Shown here in pieces: positions 22,870 through 25,296 of a DNA stretch of 25,296 nt (within the stretch, counting starts at the first letter, position 1; every line of letters starts with the position of its first letter). Source of the DNA: a virus; the IMG/VR virus record IMGVR_UViG_3300025151_000274, positions 1 to 25,296 of that record. One strand, given 5' to 3'. A program made the translations under genes and the position numbers. The notes under the pieces are model-generated. The model saw only the letters and a program-made list of their open reading frames with translations, was not told the origin of the DNA and did no database searches.

Positions 22870-23095
22870 CTTCGCCGTATCCGTCTGACTCTTCTTCGTC
22901 CTCGAACACAGTGTTAATTGCTTCTTCTAACTTAGGATCGTATTCGGCCGACGCTTTTATTTCGTCATGTTCAACACCAATGTCCTCTAAACTTTTAATA
23001 AAGTCGATGGCCGCATCAAGTTTAGATCTTTCCGGCACATAGTGAACTATAGAGTTCCATAGGCGTTCTATGTCTTCATGTGTAAAGTCTATCAT
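22862..23095 (-). CDS. Small acidic protein between uvsX and uvsY, 77 aa
   Basis: A 77-residue protein with a strongly acidic tail (EDEEESDGYGEDD) and a helical body (RSKLDAAIDFIKSLEDIGVEHDEIK). Its ATG overlaps the uvsX stop as TAATG and its end overlaps uvsY by 8 bp, so the three are translationally coupled. Function unknown; the acidic tail could mimic DNA or bind the basic surfaces of UvsX, UvsY or gp32. I believe marine T4-like phages have an equivalent small gene here. Confidence 0.75.
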   Translation of the reverse strand: MIDFTHEDIERLWNSIVHYVPERSKLDAAIDFIKSLEDIGVEHDEIKASAEYDPKLEEAINTVFEDEEESDGYGEDD

Positions 23096-24150
23096 TATTC
23101 TTTAACGTCCTCTTCTATTTCTTCTGTAGGTGCAGTTTCTTTGAACTCTGCCATTATCATATCTAATTTATCACCTACCCATGCTTTTCTGAACTCTATG
23201 TGTTCCTTGCCTTTAGAATCTATGTATTTGAGTCTGTTACCCTGTTGTACAAGCAGGCCCTTTTTCTCAAACAAGTCTACGAGTCCACTGTATGGATCCA
23301 TGCCTGTGTCATATGGAATCTTAACTTGTACGCCCTCGAAAGGTTTAGCATACCTTGTTTTCATAACTTTACAAGCGGCCCTTATACCTCTGACGTCACT
23401 TACTTTGTTGCCTTTTTCGTCTTCTTTTAGTTTTAATTTTTTCATTGCAACAACAATGCTTGATGCATAGATAAATCCTTGTCCACCTGATATCTTGTCA
23501 TCTGGATCAAACATATCTTGTGATGCGTATGTGTGGTTGGTTGCAATAAGACCTACGTTCCAACTACCAAACATATTAACACAGTTCCTTACAAGTGCTG
23601 TCAAGGCCTTAGGTTTCCTACCTAGGTCACCTTTCATCTCACCTGCTTCAAACTGATTCACATCTGTTGGTGTCAGCAACATACCCAAACTGTCTATGAC
23701 AAATAGTACCTTAGGTGCACCTTCTTTGTTGTCTGCGTGTTGTTCTTTGTAACCTTTCATGAACTCTGAAACAGTTTTTGCTACATCGTCGACCATGGAC
23801 ATACTTAATTTCATAAGTTTGTCCTCTGATGTGTCCACTTTCAATGCTTGTAGCCACTGTTCATCTAGTGCGTTCTCTGTGTCAATTAGTATAACGAATA
23901 TACCTTGATCCTGTGCGTTTTTAATAATGTTGCCTGATGCTATGTAAGATTTACCCGCACCAGACTCACCGGCAAGTACTGTTACTTTGCCTAGGGGAAT
24001 TCCTTTGTTGAAGTCACTGGTCATCAAATAGTTCAATGCGTAATTACCCGTTGATATCCAGTCTGTTGGATCACTGAAACCAATACCTAGTCCTTGTATT
24101 GATTTCGTAATACTCTTTCTAAATTTTGTCGCGTCAAACACTTTTGTCAT
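23095..24150 (-). CDS. uvsX: UvsX RecA-like recombinase, 351 aa
   Basis: UvsX forms ATP-dependent filaments on single-stranded DNA and drives strand invasion for repair and recombination-dependent replication. Walker A reads GESGAGKS (61-68), followed by the VILIDTENALDEQW strand (about 92-105; the conserved Glu activates water) and Walker B VLFVIDSLG (about 148-156). GLIATNHTYASQDMF and KISGGQGFIYASS are the usual L1/L2-region DNA-contact segments. It is 351 aa against 391 in T4, with a short acidic C terminus (EEIEEDVKE). The Shine-Dalgarno AGGA lies eight bases before the ATG, partly inside the stop of the 32-aa peptide. Confidence 0.95.
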   Translation of the reverse strand: MTKVFDATKFRKSITKSIQGLGIGFSDPTDWISTGNYALNYLMTSDFNKGIPLGKVTVLAGESGAGKSYIASGNIIKNAQDQGIFVILIDTENALDEQWLQALKVDTSEDKLMKLSMSMVDDVAKTVSEFMKGYKEQHADNKEGAPKVLFVIDSLGMLLTPTDVNQFEAGEMKGDLGRKPKALTALVRNCVNMFGSWNVGLIATNHTYASQDMFDPDDKISGGQGFIYASSIVVAMKKLKLKEDEKGNKVSDVRGIRAACKVMKTRYAKPFEGVQVKIPYDTGMDPYSGLVDLFEKKGLLVQQGNRLKYIDSKGKEHIEFRKAWVGDKLDMIMAEFKETAPTEEIEEDVKE

Positions 24151-24160
24151 TTTGTTTTTC

Positions 24161-24259
24161 CTATAATACTATCCAAAGGATAACTGCAACAATTAACACC
24201 CATGCGGGTATTTGTTTGTACAATATCCATTCGACAGCCTTTTGTATTTTCTTTTTCAT
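24161..24259 (-). CDS. 32-aa single-pass membrane peptide upstream of uvsX
   Basis: An ATG at 24259 opens a 33-codon frame ending at TAG 24161-24163, ten bases before uvsX. It encodes a basic N terminus (MKKKIQK), an amphipathic stretch (VEWILYKQIP), and a C-terminal hydrophobic run (WVLIVAVILWIVL) long enough to begin a membrane helix; the charge pattern predicts N-inside topology. The stop provides part of the uvsX ribosome-binding site, so it is placed to couple with uvsX. No Shine-Dalgarno sequence precedes its own ATG, and the promoter would make a nearly leaderless message. Function unknown. Confidence 0.6.
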   Translation of the reverse strand: MKKKIQKAVEWILYKQIPAWVLIVAVILWIVL

Positions 24260-24265
24260 TTTATT

Positions 24266-24294
24266 ATATTACTACACAAGGCCTTAATAGTCAA
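24266..24294 (-). promoter_or_regulatory. Sigma70-type promoter for the uvsX operon
   Basis: TTGACT (24294-24289) and TAATAT (24271-24266) are 17 bp apart on the minus strand; the following bases also give a TATAAT (24268-24263). The start point would be about 24259, at or next to the ATG of the 32-aa peptide. The -35 and following bases TTGACTATT are identical to the uvsW-operon promoter. The -35 lies inside the loop of the inverted repeat 24277-24307. Confidence 0.5.
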
Positions 24295-24307
24295 TATCAA
24301 GGCCTTG
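24277..24307. repeat. Inverted repeat, 9-bp arms around a 13-nt loop
   Basis: CAAGGCCTT (24277-24285) and AAGGCCTTG (24299-24307) are perfect inverted copies, and each contains the palindrome AAGGCCTT. It starts 13 bp after the gp32 stop on the minus strand. As RNA it would form a GC-containing hairpin able to protect the gp32 message 3' end or terminate weakly; no U-run follows, so an intrinsic terminator is not convincing. As DNA, the two 8-bp palindromes spaced 22 bp (two helical turns) and flanking a -35 could be an operator. Confidence 0.5.
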
Positions 24308-24319
24308 GTAAATGTCAGA

Positions 24320-25296
24320 TTATTTTGCCTGTCTTGATCTAATCAACTTCAAGATGTCTTCTGCTCTCTTGGCACTGTCACCTGCAGGAGCCGTAGCCGC
24401 CGCTGGCTGTGGAGCCGGTGCAGTTTCAGTTACAGGAGCCGCCGCTGGAGCCGCCTCTGTTACTGGCGCCGCTGGAGCCGATGCTGTTGGTACTGCTACC
24501 TGTGGTTTACCTTGGTAAGCCACGCCTGCTGGTCTGAAGTACTGTCCATACTGCTCTAGATCATAAGCCTCACCTTCAACAGATTTCTCAAATAATTCTT
24601 TGATTATTTTCACTTCTGCTTCTGTTGGTTCTTTTGGTCTAAAGTCACCTAAGTTATGTAAACCATGCTTGTCGATTGCGGCTCTCTCTGCCTCATCTAA
24701 TGCACGTTCTCTTCTTGACCATTTTGATGTAGAGTAATCAGCGTATCCACCTTTAGTTGTTTTAGTAATTCTAAAGTCAACACCTTTTACGTAGTCAGTT
24801 GGCATTTCTTCCATCTCTGGATCCATCAATGCTCCTCTGATTATGTTAAAGATCTGAGGTCCAATTATAAATCTTCTGATTGGATTCTCAGGTGTTGTGT
24901 CCTCTGCTAACGGATTTGTTGTCACAAAACCTTGGAAAATATAACTTTTCTTTTTCCAATATTTTCTACCCATGTCCTCCATGCTCTTGTCTTTGAACCA
25001 CGGTCTGACTTCTGTCAGTACTGGACAAGTTTTTCCATACATTTCCATGCACGGTACTTGCACTGTAACTGGTCTTGAATCAGTCTGACCTTTAATACCT
25101 GCGAAAGGTAGTTTGATCATGTTTCTTTCAGTCCAGAAGAATGTGTTGTTCTCGTCCCTGTCAGGTAAGAATCTGACTACTGCTTCAGAACCTTCTGATA
25201 TATTCCAGTGTGGATAGATGGCGTTGTCTCCGCCTGTTGATGAAGTGGAGCGATTCACTTCTTGAGATTTTAACTTCGCTCTTATTTCAGCCAATG
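24320..25296 (-). CDS. 32: gp32 single-stranded DNA-binding protein, 5' end just outside the window
   Basis: Coats single-stranded DNA and organises the replisome and UvsX/UvsY. The reading frame runs off the right edge; the first visible codons read ..LAEIRAKL, so only a few residues are missing and the TTG at 25294 is probably an internal Leu. TERNMIKLPFAGIKG, VQVPCMEMYGKTCPVL and RRFIIGPQIFNIIRG match the OB-fold core of marine T4-like gp32. Of the T4 zinc ligands (His64, Cys77, Cys87, Cys90) two Cys are present but the fourth is Leu (CPVL for CPVC). The acidic tail of T4 is replaced by about 35 residues of Ala/Pro-rich linker (PVTE repeats) and a C-terminal helix (EDILKLIRSRQ). Confidence 0.9.
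   Translation of the reverse strand, partial: LAEIRAKLKSQEVNRSTSSTGGDNAIYPHWNISEGSEAVVRFLPDRDENNTFFWTERNMIKLPFAGIKGQTDSRPVTVQVPCMEMYGKTCPVLTEVRPWFKDKSMEDMGRKYWKKKSYIFQGFVTTNPLAEDTTPENPIRRFIIGPQIFNIIRGALMDPEMEEMPTDYVKGVDFRITKTTKGGYADYSTSKWSRRERALDEAERAAIDKHGLHNLGDFRPKEPTEAEVKIIKELFEKSVEGEAYDLEQYGQYFRPAGVAYQGKPQVAVPTASAPAAPVTEAAPAAAPVTETAPAPQPAAATAPAGDSAKRAEDILKLIRSRQAK

Noticed and set aside
24277-24307. Intrinsic terminator after gp32
   Set aside because: The 9-bp hairpin is not followed by a U-run on the minus strand; kept only as an inverted repeat.
24312-24518. Plus-strand frame with Ala/Gly/Val-rich repeats
   Set aside because: It is the complement of the Ala/Pro-rich gp32 linker; the repeat look comes from the GCC/GGA-rich codons of gp32.
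1-25296. tRNA genes, CRISPR arrays, insertion sequences, transposases or integrase
   Set aside because: No gap is large enough for a tRNA except 6046-6099 and 24260-24319, neither of which folds as one by eye; no repeat-spacer pattern, transposase motif or attachment-like repeat was seen.

Overview
This window looks like part of a marine T4-superfamily myovirus (the cyanophage/pelagiphage type). The evidence is a set of T4 replication and recombination genes recognisable from their protein sequences (gp32, UvsX, UvsY, UvsW), AT-rich DNA, genes packed with ATGA/TAATG and 8-26 bp overlaps, and almost no intergenic space. The host cannot be named from this window: no photosynthesis genes or tRNAs are seen.

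Layout. (1) 1-88: left edge, with a perfect T4-type late promoter (TATAAATA, minus strand, 73-80) firing out of the window into what is probably a structural gene. (2) 89-463 (+): a small conserved-type hypothetical gene. (3) 460-6045 (-): one operon, read right to left, starting from a good sigma70-type promoter at 6070-6097. It holds a 452-aa protein of unknown function with a HARP-like segment, UvsW helicase, a 167-aa protein, an 80-aa protein, a possible gp62-like clamp-loader small subunit, a zinc-finger protein, a 77-aa protein, a miniature DnaE-like protein that keeps the polymerase catalytic aspartates, and a 51-aa Lys-rich ORF. (4) 6100-6576 (+): a SprT-like metallopeptidase. (5) 6565-22424: about 16 kb of accessory genes for glycan and small-molecule chemistry, in four blocks of alternating strand. 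These include glycosyltransferases of at least three kinds, four paralogous GT-B-like/capsule-type proteins, an asparagine synthetase, an NAD-dependent epimerase, two FkbM methyltransferases, a sulfotransferase, two 2OG-Fe(II) oxygenases, an SGNH hydrolase, a MptE/DUF115-like protein and a HAD phosphatase. (6) 22408-25296 (-): the recombination core, gp32 (5' end cut by the window edge), a 32-aa membrane peptide, UvsX, a small acidic protein and UvsY, running by overlap directly into the HAD and glycosyltransferase genes.

How it fits together. UvsX, UvsY, gp32 and UvsW form the T4 recombination-dependent replication machine. The accessory block sits between its two halves and is most simply read as a system that builds or decorates a glycan: sugar modification (epimerase, AsnB-type amidotransferase), transfer (GTs and the four paralogs), then methylation, sulfation, hydroxylation and deacylation. 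The target could be host surface polysaccharide or the virion itself; the sequence does not decide. The most unusual items are the miniature DnaE, the four-member paralog family, the asparagine synthetase lacking the usual glutamine-binding arginine, the gp32 with an incomplete zinc site, and two small genes (460-615 and 24161-24259) that are easily missed.
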